Shown: positions 50,481 to 63,759, counted from the stretch's first letter. The stretch: 64,000 nt of DNA from Sanderia malayensis (GCA_013076295.1 RQOL01000532.1:1550001-1614000), one strand, 5' to 3'. A program made the numbers and translations. The notes: generated by a model from the letters alone, not told the origin.

Positions 50481-52163
50481 AGAGAGGTGACAATTTCGGG
50501 CAAACGAGACAATTTGAAAATGTTGGATTTGGCGCTCATATTTTAAAAGCAATTTTTTGTTATTTACGATGAAGCTTAACTGTCAGAAATAAAATGCTTT
50601 GCTGACGCGTATAAGCAAATGTGAATTTCCGGGTCCTTTCAATAATTATTATAATAATAAATTTGTATCATTAGATGAATTTAATCTCATTTCATTTGAG
50701 GATTCTACAAATTTACTTCGCCATGACTTCTTCAGCGAAATAATTTTATTTGTTTTTTAAGAAAATCAGAACATTCAATGATGAAAAACGACGCAGATAT
50801 GTTTTGGATTTCTTGGCTTAATTTTTCGTTGAAAAAAATAATAATCTTTCAAATAAACTGAAGCAGAACATTAACAGTTTAAATAATTAATCAAAGTTTT
50901 ATTTCAAGGGGATTCTCGGCTAAATTGCCATTGAGATAGAAGTGTTGTCATTGATTAAACTCAAGCAGACACTTTGTTTTGAAAACAGCACACTGAAACC
51001 AGACCGAAATTGGAGCTTTAATTAAAGATTTATTGCAAAATCAAATGTTTTCTTCACTAGATGGTAAAGTGATTATGTAGAATTAGTTTTTCTCGCAAAG
51101 GAAATCTTATCGTGGGTGGGTTTTACTTTGTGCTTATATTTGCAAAAGTCGAGTATTGACTTTCTCTTGATTTGAAGTTTGCAGGTTGAATGAAATTATT
51201 CAAATATGACCAGTGGATTATCTTCCGAAAAGAGCGATTTGATAAAGTTGAGTAAGATAACGCAGAAATATTTTGACTTTCGAAAGCTGACTCATCTATG
51301 TATACAATAAAGTACACAAATATCTGAATGAGAATAAATTTATAAACTTTGATTCTATTAAAGAATATCTTACACGTTTTTCATTTCATAAGTAACCTAG
51401 CTAAAGCTTTACCAGTAAAATTTCTGCTTTTCTGGGACACTTTTGGCAACATTTTGCCTGTGAAAGTTTCTTGAATGTTTCTGATGTCCAAAAAGGGCTT
51501 GCATATAGAAACCAAGAATATCAAAAAACAAATGAAAAAATAAGCTGGAAAGTTGATTGAATATGTAATTTATATGATATGTTTGACGTTAATCAATGAG
51601 CATCATTGCTACTCCATTGATAGATATCAATAAATAGAGAAATAAAGAAAGATGTAGAAAGCGTCACTGTCGTTTTCTTTGTTGTTTTGAAGCATACACA
51701 TTTCTTGTGTGGTAGTGGAAACATCTTAAACTCGTTTTCAGATTGAGAAAATACCCATACTATAGCAATATATCGTAATTCATCGCAAGGAATAAAAAAA
51801 ACTTTAATGGTTGGGGTTAGGGTTTAGGGTTTTTCCAAAATTCTCCGACAAAAATACGATGAATACGGTGAAATACGACATTTTGAAACCCAACAGTTAT
51901 AAGCTGTATTAATTTTTATAAATTATATATATTTGTATAATTTTATATTTGTAGTAATTATTATAGATGTATTAACTTCTCACCTTAGCTTTGCAAATTT
52001 ATTTGGCAATACAAACAGACCAGACAGAAAATTTGTTTTCTTTTTCTTTGAATGAATTAAAAAAAGCAAGTTGACGTGATATCGATTTTACAGCCATCAT
52101 GATTGCCTCGACCCTACGATATTACACCCACACATACCTAGCAGTAAACTAAAAATTCATGTT

Positions 52164-52737
52164 AAAAATTAATTATTTATGTTGGGAAGATAAACTTGCC
52201 AGCCTCCCACGTCGGCGAGCGTAATTAGAAAAAATAATCCACACGGCGAATCCACGTGACAAAATCTTCACACCACGCACCACGTCGTCCTAATCTGGCG
52301 TCGCTGACTCATTACATTGCGTCCCTGTGCTTCGCTCCAATCTCGTTCACCTACGGGTGTTGTTAGTGGAGCGAGGGACCGAGCAAAACCACAGGGACGC
52401 AATGTAATATAAATATCCAGGTTGCGACTGTATATATGAAAATAAACAATTTAAAGATAAAAAAACAGTCACTTTGAAAGTTTGAAACAACGTTTCGGGC
52501 TTGACCCGTTTTAAATACTTTACAACTAGACTAGACTCGCCATGTGCAACAAATGTGAAACATAAAAGTACGCCGAAAGAGATGATCTTGCATTCATATT
52601 TTGACGACGCCAGATTAGGACGACGTGGTGTGAAGATTTTGTCACGTGGAATTGCCGTGTGGATTATTTTTTCTAATTACGTTCCCTGACGTGGGAAACC
52701 GACAAATTTATTTTCCCAACATTAATAATTAATTTTT
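52164..52737. mobile_element. Large inverted-repeat element (~135-bp arms) with a nested foldback element
   Basis: Arms 52164-52303 and 52605-52737 are reverse complements over their length, with a few indels: AAAAATTAATTATTTATGTT / AACATTAATAATTAATTTTT at the outside, CACACGGCGAATCCACGTGA / TCACGTGGAATTGCCGTGTG and CTAATCTGGCGTCG / CGACGCCAGATTAG at the inside. The 300-bp centre contains foldback copy 4 (52305-52407) directly against the left arm. Confidence 0.9.
52305..52407. repeat. Foldback element, copy 4 (nested)
   Basis: GACTCATTACATTGCGTCCC then TGTGC on the left, CACAGGGACGCAATGTAAT on the right, CTCGTT / GAGCGAGG-type centre. Inserted within the 52164-52737 element. Confidence 0.88.
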
Positions 52738-53296
52738 GTTCGTTTGTTCCTTCAAAGTGCGTTCATTTATTTTATGCAAAAGAAATAAATCAGTACACAT
52801 TTTGTTTTGTGCACTATTTATATCCTTTGCACATATTAAATTACCTAAAAATTATATTTATTGCTATATATTTTCATTATGTGCTGAACGCAAACAATTT
52901 GGAATTTATTTTGCTATGCACGCACTTTGGGGCAAAATTTGATATGTAGTTTGCTCCCTTTAAAAATATGAGATTTCGCATAATAGATGAAGGAATTGCT
53001 TGTGCTAGTAATAGTACTGAGTGTTTCAGTCATACAACAGAAAATGAAAAAAGTGAGAAAAAGAAAATTGATGAGATGAGGTGGAAATGAGATTGAATTA
53101 ATACCGCCAAAGTATTTAATTTAAGAATCAATACTAACTATATATGCTATTAATATTATATTATCCCTTCGCTTGTTAAAAGATTTCTTGGGCTACACAC
53201 GTCGTGAACAAATTTCATAATTTTGTCATTAACCTTTCATGTTTCACAAGATTTGCAACAGTATTTTAGAGACATTTTCTACTCTACTATGCACTA

Positions 53297-53515
53297 TTAG
53301 ATTTTCTCAGGATGATTCTCTCGATATATTATTTGTTGAAGATCTGATGAAAAAGTCTTCCAGTGTAACAACAAGGCCTTCAAAGGTGGGAGGAATTCGT
53401 CCATGTGTCTGATCAACAGCTGCCCCAGGCTCTTTGAGATCGATCGCATACGTGGCTTGACTTTCAGATTTATTTCACTCAATTCAATTTTGATGTTCCT
53501 GTCTTCCCAAGGCAA
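53297..53515 (-). other. Open frame antisense to the coatomer gamma 5' region, status unclear
   Basis: 71 codons open on the minus strand, ending LQQIIYRENHPEKI. The first Met gives 50 residues (MRSISKSLGQLLIRHMDEFL...). Composition looks protein-like, but stops lie just upstream, no clear acceptor precedes it and I do not recognise it. It ends 12 bp from the coatomer gamma ATG. It could be chance or a shared promoter transcript. Confidence 0.2.
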
Positions 53516-53526
53516 TTATCAACAAC

Positions 53527-56500
53527 ATGCAGTACTTGAGAAGAGACAAGAAAGACGAAGAAAGCGGTAATTCGTTATTCAGATTTTGTTCTTCTTTATA
53601 TTCCTCATACTATTGATCAGAACAAGGTATCTCCTTTATTTTCTCTGTTGGCTGGGCCTACTCGCCTACTTCGTAAATGTTCCAAATTGTGACGTCATCG
53701 AGATGGGATACAAAAGCTGGGAGTACCACCGAATACCCCTCAAAACTCGCATTTTAATATTGAAATGCTGGGGATTCGGTCAGCTTCCCATTATAGAATA
53801 CAGCAACCTTGTATTGTACCCCTCCTGTAACTTAATTAGGTACCCCTCACCCATTTGATTTACCAATTCACCCCCCCCCCAGTACTATACTAGCCCTTGT
53901 TTATCGTTATCTTTCAAATGATGGGTTTCGTTGAATGGTTTCTGTCTTCCAGGGGCATTGACAAACCCATTCTATGGCATTGACAAGAGTACAGTGCTTC
54001 AAGAGGTAACCTCAATATGCTATTTTGTGTTATATCTTATCATTATGGTTCACTATTCCTGTTAGTTTTGGTTCTTTATTGATGAATCCATCATTCCCCA
54101 GATATCTGCACTATAAACTGTTGTAAATTATCAAGTAAAAATGTATATGGGGGTCAATGTTTATTATATAGTTTTTTATTTATTTCTCTGTTTTGCAGTC
54201 AAGAACCTTCAATGATACTCCAATCAACAACAGAAAGTGCATTCATATTTTGACAAAGATCTTGTACCTTCTAAACCATGTAAGTATCAGTATTTGATCC
54301 TTTTTTTATTTTGACGAAACAGTAGTTTTTTGTTACCAATATGCTATAGTTTAGTGTATCTATTTTACTCTGCTTCAAATATTTCTAATGAAGATCTTGC
54401 TTTGCACCAAAGGGTTCAAATTTTGGCACAATGGAAGCAACTGAAGCATTCTTTGCCATGACCAAGCTTTTCCAATCAAAAGACGTAAGTTAAAAACATT
54501 TTATTTCATGAATGCAAATATCAGAAATTATCTAACTGTAATCTGATTTTGTTTGTGGTATATTGGGACACGTGAAATTAAAAAAAGGTTATCAACTCCC
54601 AAATGTCTTTTTATGGGCTTCATTCAACCCTCCACTCTCCCCAAAGCAATGCTGTTTTCTCAAAAACAAACCCCTTTGTTGATTGTGCAAAAAGAATTTT
54701 GTCGATATTCTTTGAACTATTTTTTGAGAAAAAATTGTTTGGGGGAGGAGAGGTTGATCGGTACGTGCAAAACTTGCAAAAACTGCAAGTGTTGCAGGAC
54801 TTTTGTCTCCTATTGTAGATGTGTTGTAAGCTGTTGTTACTTTGCTTTTCCATCATCTTTTAGCATACCTTGAGAAGGATGTGCTATTTGGCAATTAAAG
54901 AGCTTGCAAATGTTGCAGAAGATGTCATCATTGTTACCAGCAGGTACTACTGCCTCTTCAACTTTATGAAACATAACTTCTGATGTTTGTTTTGGTTGGC
55001 AAATAAATCCATTAGATCTGTTGTTGAAATAAATTATTTGTAAGAAGCTTTTTTTCTTTTATTTTAGTCTGACTAAAGACATGACAGGCAAGGTATACAA
55101 CACATTTTGTATTTGTTGTTGAATTTAATCATTAAGAAAGGTTTATTATAATAAGAACAGATTGTAATGTATTCATGCGTTATGTAACAAAACGCATGCT
55201 CTGACTTTTATAGGAGGATGTTTTTCGTGCAAGTGCTATCAGAGCATTGTGCAGGATTACAGATGTAAGTACAAAATACCGTAACTGCCAATGCAGACCT
55301 CTACAGAAGTTGCCAGAAATACCATAAAGCATTGGCCCCTTTCAATTTCCAGGCCTGATTTAAGCCTACTGCGGCCCTGGAGCCAAAACTGGTTGGGATC
55401 CCTTAAAATATGCCTTAACTAAGAAGGCTCTCCAAAATTTACGGTCAAGGTTTCCTAAATTTATTAATTTTTGGGGGCCCAGTGGGCCCAATAGTAATTG
55501 TGTTGCTGCCAAAAACATAGAGTACTACTTATCCTGGCCATCTTCAATTTAATTTTGACGAATGCATCTTTTTCATTTTGAAAAGAACTCTTTTTTTTAT
55601 TTGCCTTGATCTCCAATCTGTTTCAATTTTTTTGCAGAGTACCATGTTGGCAGGCATTGAGAGATATTTGAAGCAAGCAATTGTTGACAAAAACTCAAAT
55701 GTCTCTAGTGCAGCTCTTGTTTCAGCTCTTGTAAGTTGAAAACATTTGTAAAATTACAGCTCTATGTATTTGCTTAACCAAGTTCTAGTTATGGTTGCCT
55801 TGTAATGCTATTTGCTGTTGGGTGAGCGATGTAATTAAAGATGTGGGGGGGGGTATAATTGAGGGGATATGAGGTATATGATTGAGGAGATGTGAGGGAT
55901 AGTATTGAGTGGATGTGAGGGGTACAATTGAGGGGATGTGAGGGGTATAATTGAGGAGATATAAGGCATGATTTCAAGGACCTTTGATGCATTTACTTGA
56001 GGAGCTGCAAGACGTCTACTCAATCAGCTATTGCATTGATAGAACCGTTAGGCCTCGATTTGCACTGTGAAATCTATTTAAATTACTGTCAATCTGATGT
56101 TATTATTTTGTTTCTTGTATGCAGCATTTGTTGAAGCCCAACTATGATGTTGTAAAGAGATGGGTGAACGAAGCACAAGAAGCCGTGTCAAGTGACAATG
56201 TCATGGTGCAGGTAAGAGATCTTCCTTCTATCTCCTGTCACGTTTCTACATCCATTGCTCCTTTTACTTAAATATATAAGGGGTCTTTCCACCTGTCACG
56301 TGTCTACTTCTATTGCTTCTTTTACTGTGAAATATATAAGGGGTCTTCCCACCTGTCACTTGTCTACATCTATTGTTTCTTTACTGTGAAATATATAAGG
56401 GGTCTTTTGTTGACGATACCTTCTATTATCATAGTATCATGGTCTTGGTTTGCTGTACCACGTGAAGCAGCACGACCGTCTCGCCGTATCAAAGCTAATC

Positions 56501-59500
56501 ACAAAGCAATCAAGGCAATCACTCAAATCGCCTTTTGCGTATTGCATGCTGGTAAGTAGACGGATGCTTGTGTATTGCAATGCTTTGAGTAAGCGCCCAT
56601 GGTCTTTTAAAACGCTTCAGGCAAAGCCTTGGGAATTTATTAAACGCTCTGGGCGCTTCAACTAAGGATCACGGTCTCTTGCGTAGTATTAACAGATGTT
56701 GTATAGAGGCCTGCTGTAAGAGTCACCTACGTGTCAACCATGGAGATAGGATATAAGATCATCTAGAGTTTGAACGAGGTCCACCCTCCAGGACGCAACT
56801 CACCCTTAACTCGCCATTTTTCAACTTGACATATGGATACCTTGTGTTAATAGTTCTAGCTATAGAGTATTGTCCGCCATTTTGTTGGAGAGTTGCTGGC
56901 TGGAAATTGTTTGCTTCACCCGCTTCACAGAGGGAGTATCGGTCGTTAGCATTTTAGATTATCTTATATCTCTATGGTGCAAATCGCCTTCCGCACTGTG
57001 ATGAAAATACCATGCTCATATTGATATACAGTATGAAAAGAACACATTTTCTGAGTGCACTTCCACAAGCATGGCTAATTAGTATGGAGACATTCCCAGT
57101 TTGTTGTTTCTTTAAGTTGCTGAATGAAGCCATGTAAGTAGTAGCTATTTTCTGTTTATATTTTCTCTTTGATTGTTTTTTTGTAGATCCGAATCGCTGC
57201 AAATTTTCTGGATTCAGACCCGGATAGGTATGTTGGTCGTTATTGAAGATTTGTTGTTGGTCGATTAACCCTTGTTATTATTATTATTTGTGTTATTGTT
57301 AGAGTTGTAACTGAGATACAATCGTCAGTTGTCTGGTGATCGCAATGGCGCGCAGCTCTGAGTCTCAACCAATAAAGTGTTCGTTATGCGTTATTCTTAT
57401 CATAATAAACTCACTCTGCCTACCATGGTATAGAGCACTATATTTGCCGATCAAATCATTTCGCTACAGTCTTTTAATCCAATTAGCATCAATAAATTTG
57501 CATCTGATAAAATTTAGTGATGCAATATTGATCAAAAGACTGTAAATTACAATCCTTCGTCAATAAATTTACATCTGATGCAAATTTACATAAATAAATA
57601 AATAAATATATGTAAATTTATTGATAATTGATGCCATATTGATAATTCTCAGAAATATAGTTATTGATGTTATCGTCTTTATTAGCCACGAAAATGCACC
57701 TCTCTACGATTTCTTGGAAAGCTGCTTAAGACACAAGAGTGAGGTAGGATTGACTGATTTGTACACGCTCCCCCCCTGAGCGGATTGAAAATCGTACCAT
57801 TCGCCGAATGGTTTTGAGTTGACGACGGTGGTTTGACTTTACAGTGATGAGCAGTCTCTATTTCGTTTCAATAGATGGTTGTGTACGAGGCTGCCAGAGC
57901 TCTTGTCAATTTGAAAAGCATGAAATCCAAAGACCTTTGTTCTGCAGTGTCTGGTTAGTTTTTCTTCACAACCTCAGTTTTCCTGTCTTCTGTTTTATTT
58001 CAAAACACCGAACCCCTGAATTAACCGAATAATCCAATGGAAGGGCTGTCATATTACGTTATTTTACGGGGGTATTGTACAATGTGATTTCGATATAATG
58101 AACCTTCCATGTAGCAAATAAAGCGGGGCAAATAAAGCAGGGTTTCCTTGATAAAAAGAACAAGAATCTGAATTTTTGTTAATTTGCTTCACAGTACAAT
58201 TTATTTTTCGTTTATTTTTCGTTTCCGTTTAATTTACTCCCATTAGAAGCGAATAAAATTTGGTATTACGAAGCTCTATGTAGTAAATCTTTCGGTATAA
58301 CAGAATAAACATTTGATCTATGCTAAATTATTTGAAAGTACAATTTACCTCTCGTTGTAATTAATTCCTTGTATAATGTTATGGTTTTGTAATGTTCGCG
58401 AATTATTTGTTTAATTACAACTGCTATATACCGTAATGCTTTGATTAAATGCCGGGGGCGTTTATTATTTTTTTGATATTTTAGAGGGCGTCTATTCGAG
58501 GGGGTGGTTTCAGAGAGGGAGGCGTTTAATCCAAGCATTACGGTACTTGTTAACATTGCAGATTGCATTTTAGCCATGCATCGTTTTATTCACTGATTGC
58601 TCTCACATTTCCATTATAGTTTTGCAGCTGTTTTTGAGCTCCCCCCGTCCCACACTTCGCTTTGCTGCAGTCCGCACACTTAACAAAGTTGCCATCATGC
58701 AACCGACCTCTGTTACAACATGCAACCTCGATCTGGAGAATCTCATCACTGACGTCAATCGTAGCATTGCGACACTTGCCATTACTACCCTGCTAAAGGT
58801 AAGCATTCATAACTTTGCACAATTCCCCTTTAGTTTCTAATAGTTTGGATATTATGTCTCGTTGGGGATATTTGGATCCCCTTGTAAAATACTCTGAATT
58901 TAATCACTCACATTACTTAGCTATTTTGGATTGGATTTCTTTACTACATTACATTTTGAGTTATGAGGCATATGCTTTGAGAGCTGCGAGGCATATACTT
59001 TGGAAGCTGCGAGGCATATATTTTGGAAGCTGTGAGGCATATATTTGGAGAGCTGTGAGGCATATACTTGAGGAATTGTGAGGCATATACTTGAGGAGGA
59101 GCTGCGAGGCATATACTTGGGGAGATGTGAGGCATATACTTGGGGAGCTGTGAGGCATAGACACTCATTGTCGAGGATGTTTCAGCCAAGTTATTTCTAT
59201 ATGTTGAACAAATTTTGGAAAGTTCAAGAGTTGGCTGCCTTGAGTCTTTGATGAATCATGGCCATATTTCTTGCCATTCTTTACACGGAACTGTAATCCA
59301 AATATGTGGATATTTTCGGGCTCTTCTTCTTCTTCATTATTCTTGGATTCTCTCGAATTTTTCTTGATTAAGCTCTATTTCAATTTCAGACTGGCAGCGA
59401 AAGCAGCGTGGACCGATTGATGAAGCAAATTTCTTCCTTCATGTCGGAGATCTCTGACGAATTCAAAATTGTTGTTGTTGAAGCTATCAGGTGTGCCCTG

Positions 59501-62500
59501 GTTTATACATCAAAAATTTTATATTTTATTATATGTAACCGATATACTGACATTTACTCTTTCTTTCCCTCCTGTAAACATTTTCTGCTCAAGCTATAGA
59601 CATGCCTGCAATATTCTGATTGCGCAATTCTCCTTTCCAGGTCCCTCTGTTTGAAGTTCCCAAGAAAGCACATGGTTATGATGACGTTTTTATCTTCAAT
59701 GCTTCGAGACGAGGTATACCTACGACGCAATGACTAGAGTTTGTTGTTAACGCCCCTTATTTCAATCATTAACGCCCTCTTTCCATGAAGTTCATACCAA
59801 GTTGCTTTGCGATAAAATAGACGCCGGGATTGGCGTGTACAGTAATTGCCTGCATGCAAGAACCTGCTAAGCATATGTATCAGCCTATTGTCCAAACATA
59901 ATATAGTATTGTTCTTCTATTTGAGCGGAAATATTTTCGTAGAGTTTCTTAATCCATTGGTTCCTATATGCGGGTTTTCATTATGTTTGTAAGTACCAGT
60001 TTGTCTTTGTAAGTGTTCAATTCTTTGCGTGTTCTAGGGTGGGTTCGATTACAAGAGAGGTATTGTGTCTGCAATCATAAGCATCATAGAGGAGAACCCT
60101 GATGCCAAAGAGATTGGTTTGTCTCATCTGTGCGAATTCATTGAGGACTGCGAGCATACGTCATTGGCCACGAAGATCTTGCATCTCTTAGGAGCCGAGG
60201 GCCCAAGGACATCTAATCCATCCAAATTCATTCGCTACATCTATAACAGAGTCATCCTGGAGAATGCCGAAGTCAGAGCAGGTTTGCTAATCAGCTGTTC
60301 CCCGGTTTTTGGCTCCACTTGCATTTAATATACTGTTATTTATGGATTCGAAAGGGGAAGGGGCGTGTAGAGAGTGTGACCTGCTCTTGCTATTTAACGT
60401 TACATTGATATAGCCCACGAATGCGAATGCTCATATCAGAGCAAGTACCTTTCCTACCCCCGATTTACATGGCTCTACGTCTATTCAAAGAATTGCTATT
60501 TTCAAATTGCCAAGGGGGTTCTTATCCCATGACAATGTTATCAAGTCGCATGCGCATTTTAATACGACGAACCCCTACGTATCCCAGGGATTACTATCTG
60601 TTGTTTTACAATATTATTATGTTAAACTTCTATATTATATCCTCTTGAATCTTGTTACTTGTTATAAGTCCCACTTGCTGTGCGGGAACTCTTCTGGGTT
60701 TTATCAGCGGGTTTCTCTTTCTACCTGCCCATTTTTTGTGCACTTTATTCGATTACTTGCTCATGGCATTTTGTATGATTTTCAGCCGCTGTCAGCTCAT
60801 TGGCTAAATTCGGAGCCCACTGCGAATCTCTTCTGCCCAGCATTCTTGTTTTGTTGTCAAGGTAACATGGATACTTCAATCGTAATTGCATGCATACTTC
60901 TTATTCTTTGCATCGGTGTTGCTCCTAACTTTTAGAGGGTTTTTTATAATTTCTCCAACCCTTACAATGCGACGCAGTTTAACATACTCACTTCATTGCC
61001 TCCCTGTGCCTTATCACAATCCGATAACTAGACTCGCTACATTGCGTCCCGGTGCCCGCTCGTTTTCTTGTGTTGAGCGAGTTGCGAGCGAGGCACTGGG
61101 ACGTAATGTAATGAGTCTAGCTGTTAACAACAATGTGATTATATATTACGATACAGTACACGTTTTTATTCTCTAAGTATTATTTGTTCTCCTCCTGCGC
61201 ATGGTCCAATAAAATCTGCACGTAGCCTGCAAGCGTCACCGATAAGGGTACTTGTGTGTACACCCGGGTTCAATGCAGTTTTCTACTGTAATAATATTCA
61301 ATTTCACGCTATGAACGGGGGTTATGTTTTGGCAGGTGTATGATGGATACGGATGATGAAGTGAGAGACCGAGCGACGTTCTTCTACCACGTTTTGAACG
61401 AGAAAGACAAGTCACTTTCTTCTGCTTACATTCTCAACAGTACGTATCGTGAAAGGTTGTCTTATTCGCTTTTGGCCCAAGGCCTCTGAATCCTCTCTGT
61501 GCCTCTGATTATGATAGTTGCATTGGCCTAGGGCGTTTAGCATGAGCATTATTCGATGTTTGCTTCTTTCAGCTTTGAACGTGTCCGTCGTTGGACTTGA
61601 ACGTGCTTTGTCTGCCTACCTTCAAGATGCATCCGAGACGTCGTTTGACATGAAGACCGTTCCAATTTCCACTGCACCACTTCATGAGCAGAAACCAACA
61701 AAGAAAGGTATAGCATCAACCCCCGTCCCTCTCTGCTAACCTTCTAGAGCTTCGTAGTGACTTTATCGAGTTTTCAGGGGGTATCACGTCTTTTCAAACC
61801 CCTGACTACCAGAAACAGGGCATCCAGAATATCCATTAATTCGTAACGACATGCATTCTCTTGCTCAAGCGCATGCGTGTGATACCTATTCCCTCATTCA
61901 ATATACCAAAGCAGTGGCTTTGGTAGGACCTTTATATTTCAGAAATGCAGGGCATTTCCCAACGGGTGTCGTTTGTTGAAGTTTACAAAGTTTATAAAGT
62001 TCAACAACTTTCTCAATAAGAAAGAGAAAATTAAGAAGCTTCATGTTTTTATTACTATATATTCTACCTTAATCCAAAGGTAATCATCAAAGTGTGTATA
62101 CTTTCTTGTATACACACTCTGTCCTTCTTATTTCTCTTTTTCTTATTGAGTTACTTGCCCGAACCAACACTTTCAACTGTGTCAATATTTTAAAGCGATG
62201 AAATTGCGGCAATTACATTGTTATCTACACTTCAGTGTATGAATGTTTTACTGTTATTTTTATTTATTTATTTATTTATGTTCGTTCGTTTATTTTACAG
62301 CGCACGAAGCAGCCCCAAGCAAAGCAGCACCTGTTGCAACGAGTCAAGATATCTATGCAGGTACGATTGCGATTTAACCCCCGTATAATATAGTAATGGC
62401 GAGTCATATGCAGCGCATTGCTTTATCACAGACGGGGGTACTGTGAGAGTATCATCACACTTCAACATTACGTGTACAGTGTTAACTGCAAACCGAGTCT

Positions 62501-63759
62501 ACGAAAATCATTGCACCAATGCATCCTAATGTTTTAATTACGTCAGACATATGGACAGCTTATCGTCGTCAATTTAACAATGTTGGACTTCGGAGTATCG
62601 AAATGCTTTGATTAAACGCCCGGGGCGTTTATTAAATATCTTGATATTTATGGGCGTCTATTCGAGGGGCGTTTAAAAGAAGGGGGCGTTTAATCGAAGC
62701 ATTTCGGTAGTCAATTGCAGATTACTAGTTTTTGTCGTTGTTTTGAAGTAACATCATTCCATCATCAATTGTACTACACAAACCCCCCTGTTGTTGAGAG
62801 GTATTTCAAAGAAGCTTGATGGCGATCTCTCTATGACACGGGTGTCTGTCATTGCTGAATCGTACTATTCTTTTATTGCAGAGCAAATGGCTGCCGTTCC
62901 TGAGCTTGCCGGTTTTGGTCCATTGTTCAAATCGTCTACGAAGCCAATTGATTTGACTGAATCTGAGACTGAATATCATGTCCAATGCATCAAGCATACT
63001 TTCCAGAATCACATCGTCTTTCAGGTATGTCATGGCTCTACAATTTGTCCACCTGCTTGTGCTCATGTCTTACAGTATATATAACTTATTACTTATTTCT
63101 TCAGCTAGCTCTATGTAACTTATGCTTCAAAGCTCACCGAGTTTATACTTTGTAACTCTTTGAGTCTATGTTTTATAGATCCACGATTCTTCGCCTTGTA
63201 ACACCTCGCGTCTATGCCTTGTAGCTCCACGAGTCTATGCCTTGTAGCCCTTGAGCCTATGCCTTGTAGCTCCTTGAGTCTATGCCTTGTAGCTCCTTGG
63301 GTATATGCCTTGTAGCTCCTTGAGTCTATGCATTGTAATTGATCGAGTTCATAATTATTTTCCTGCTTGCAGTTCAATTGTAAGAACACTCTGGATGATC
63401 AGATACTGGAAAATGTCACCGTTGAGATGGAAACGGGTGATGAATTTGAGATCTCGTCTCTTGTGCCATGTCCCAAACTTATCTACAATGTACCTGGAAC
63501 AACATACACGTGTGTAGAAATTCCGGATGACCCAACTGCAGGTAACTGGCTTTATTTTTGTACCAACTCTTTATCCTCTTCTGGCCAGGGTAGTTCGAGC
63601 CAGGGACGGAAACATTGCTCTAGTATTGCAGCTCAGAATAGTTTACATTGCTCCTTCACAGTGACTGGGTCGTTTAGCTGCACAATGAAGTTCATAGTGA
63701 AAGATTGCGATCCGGCCACAGGGGAACCAGATGATGATGGATATCCGGATGAATATGTT
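53527..63759 (+). CDS. COPG: Coatomer subunit gamma (COPI coat), 24 exons, 3' end outside window
   Basis: Exons: 53527-53566, 53953-54005, 54199-54279, 54413-54484, 54864-54943, 55068-55092, 55214-55264, 55638-55730, 56125-56211, 56435-56551, 57187-57227, 57686-57743, 57875-57953, 58620-58798, 59390-59490, 59641-59713, 60038-60281, 60786-60861, 61336-61439, 61573-61707, 62301-62360, 62882-63024, 63373-63541, 63662-63759. Together 753 codons of the family's ~874. The N-terminal alpha-solenoid trunk is nearly collinear with human COPG1 ([18 protein letters not shown]-like [54 protein letters not shown]). After a short linker comes the appendage domain ([33 protein letters not shown]). Gamma-COP is a core part of the coat for Golgi-to-ER vesicles. 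Apparently a single intact gene. Confidence 0.97.
55845..55975. repeat. Minisatellite, ~23-bp unit, in a COPG intron
   Basis: About five copies of GAGGGGATGTGAGGGGTATA with variants. Confidence 0.85.
56262..56412. repeat. Tandem repeat, ~60-bp unit, in a COPG intron
   Basis: AAATATATAAGGGGTCTTTC then CACCTGTCACGTGTCTACTT and ATTGCTTCTTTTACTGTG, about two and a half copies ending close to the acceptor of exon 10. Confidence 0.85.
58430..58545. mobile_element. Short MITE, TACCGTAATGCTT family, copy 1
   Basis: Ends TACCGTAATGCTTTGATTAA and TTTAATCCAAGCATTACGGT A; interior GGGGGCGTTTATTATTTT and GGGCGTCTATTCGAGGG. 116 bp, in a COPG intron just before exon 14. Related to 62596-62709. Confidence 0.85.
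58962..59165. repeat. Minisatellite, 24-30-bp unit, in a COPG intron
   Basis: About eight copies of GAGGCATATACTTGGGGAGC with length variants. It keeps all three minus frames open (YASQL/SICLTA-type reading), which is not a gene. Confidence 0.9.
60984..61120. repeat. Foldback family: half copy plus full copy 5
   Basis: Left half copy CATACTCACTTCATTGCCTC then CCTGTGCC (60984-61018), followed by a full copy 61028-61120 with arms CTAGACTCGCTACATTGCGT and ACGTAATGTAATGAGTCTAG and a short CGAGCGAG centre. In a COPG intron. Confidence 0.88.
62596..62709. mobile_element. Short MITE, TACCGTAATGCTT family, copy 2
   Basis: Ends TATCGAAATGCTTTGATTAA and TTTAATCGAAGCATTTCGGT; interior CCGGGGCGTTTATTAAATAT and GGGCGTCTATTCGAGGGGCG as in copy 1. 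In a COPG intron before exon 22. Confidence 0.85.
63185..63345. repeat. Minisatellite, ~24-bp unit, in a COPG intron
   Basis: About seven copies of TAGCTCCTTGAGTCTATGCC with variants, ending just before exon 23. Confidence 0.9.

Larger units (their letters stand above)
47643..53296. other. Long gene-free stretch between CRAL-TRIO and coatomer gamma
   Basis: Apart from the repeats listed separately, no coding exon was recognised on either strand in 5.6 kb. The region upstream of 47642 should hold the CRAL-TRIO promoter. Short runs of TTAGGGTTTAGGG lie near 51815-51830. All open frames are short and unsupported. Confidence 0.4.

Noticed and set aside
51810..51832. Telomere-like TTAGGGTTTAGGG
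   Set aside because: Only two or three units; too short to mean an interstitial telomere.
58921..59189. Three overlapping minus-strand frames with YASQL repeats
   Set aside because: Minisatellite in a COPG intron; open in all frames because the unit lacks stops.
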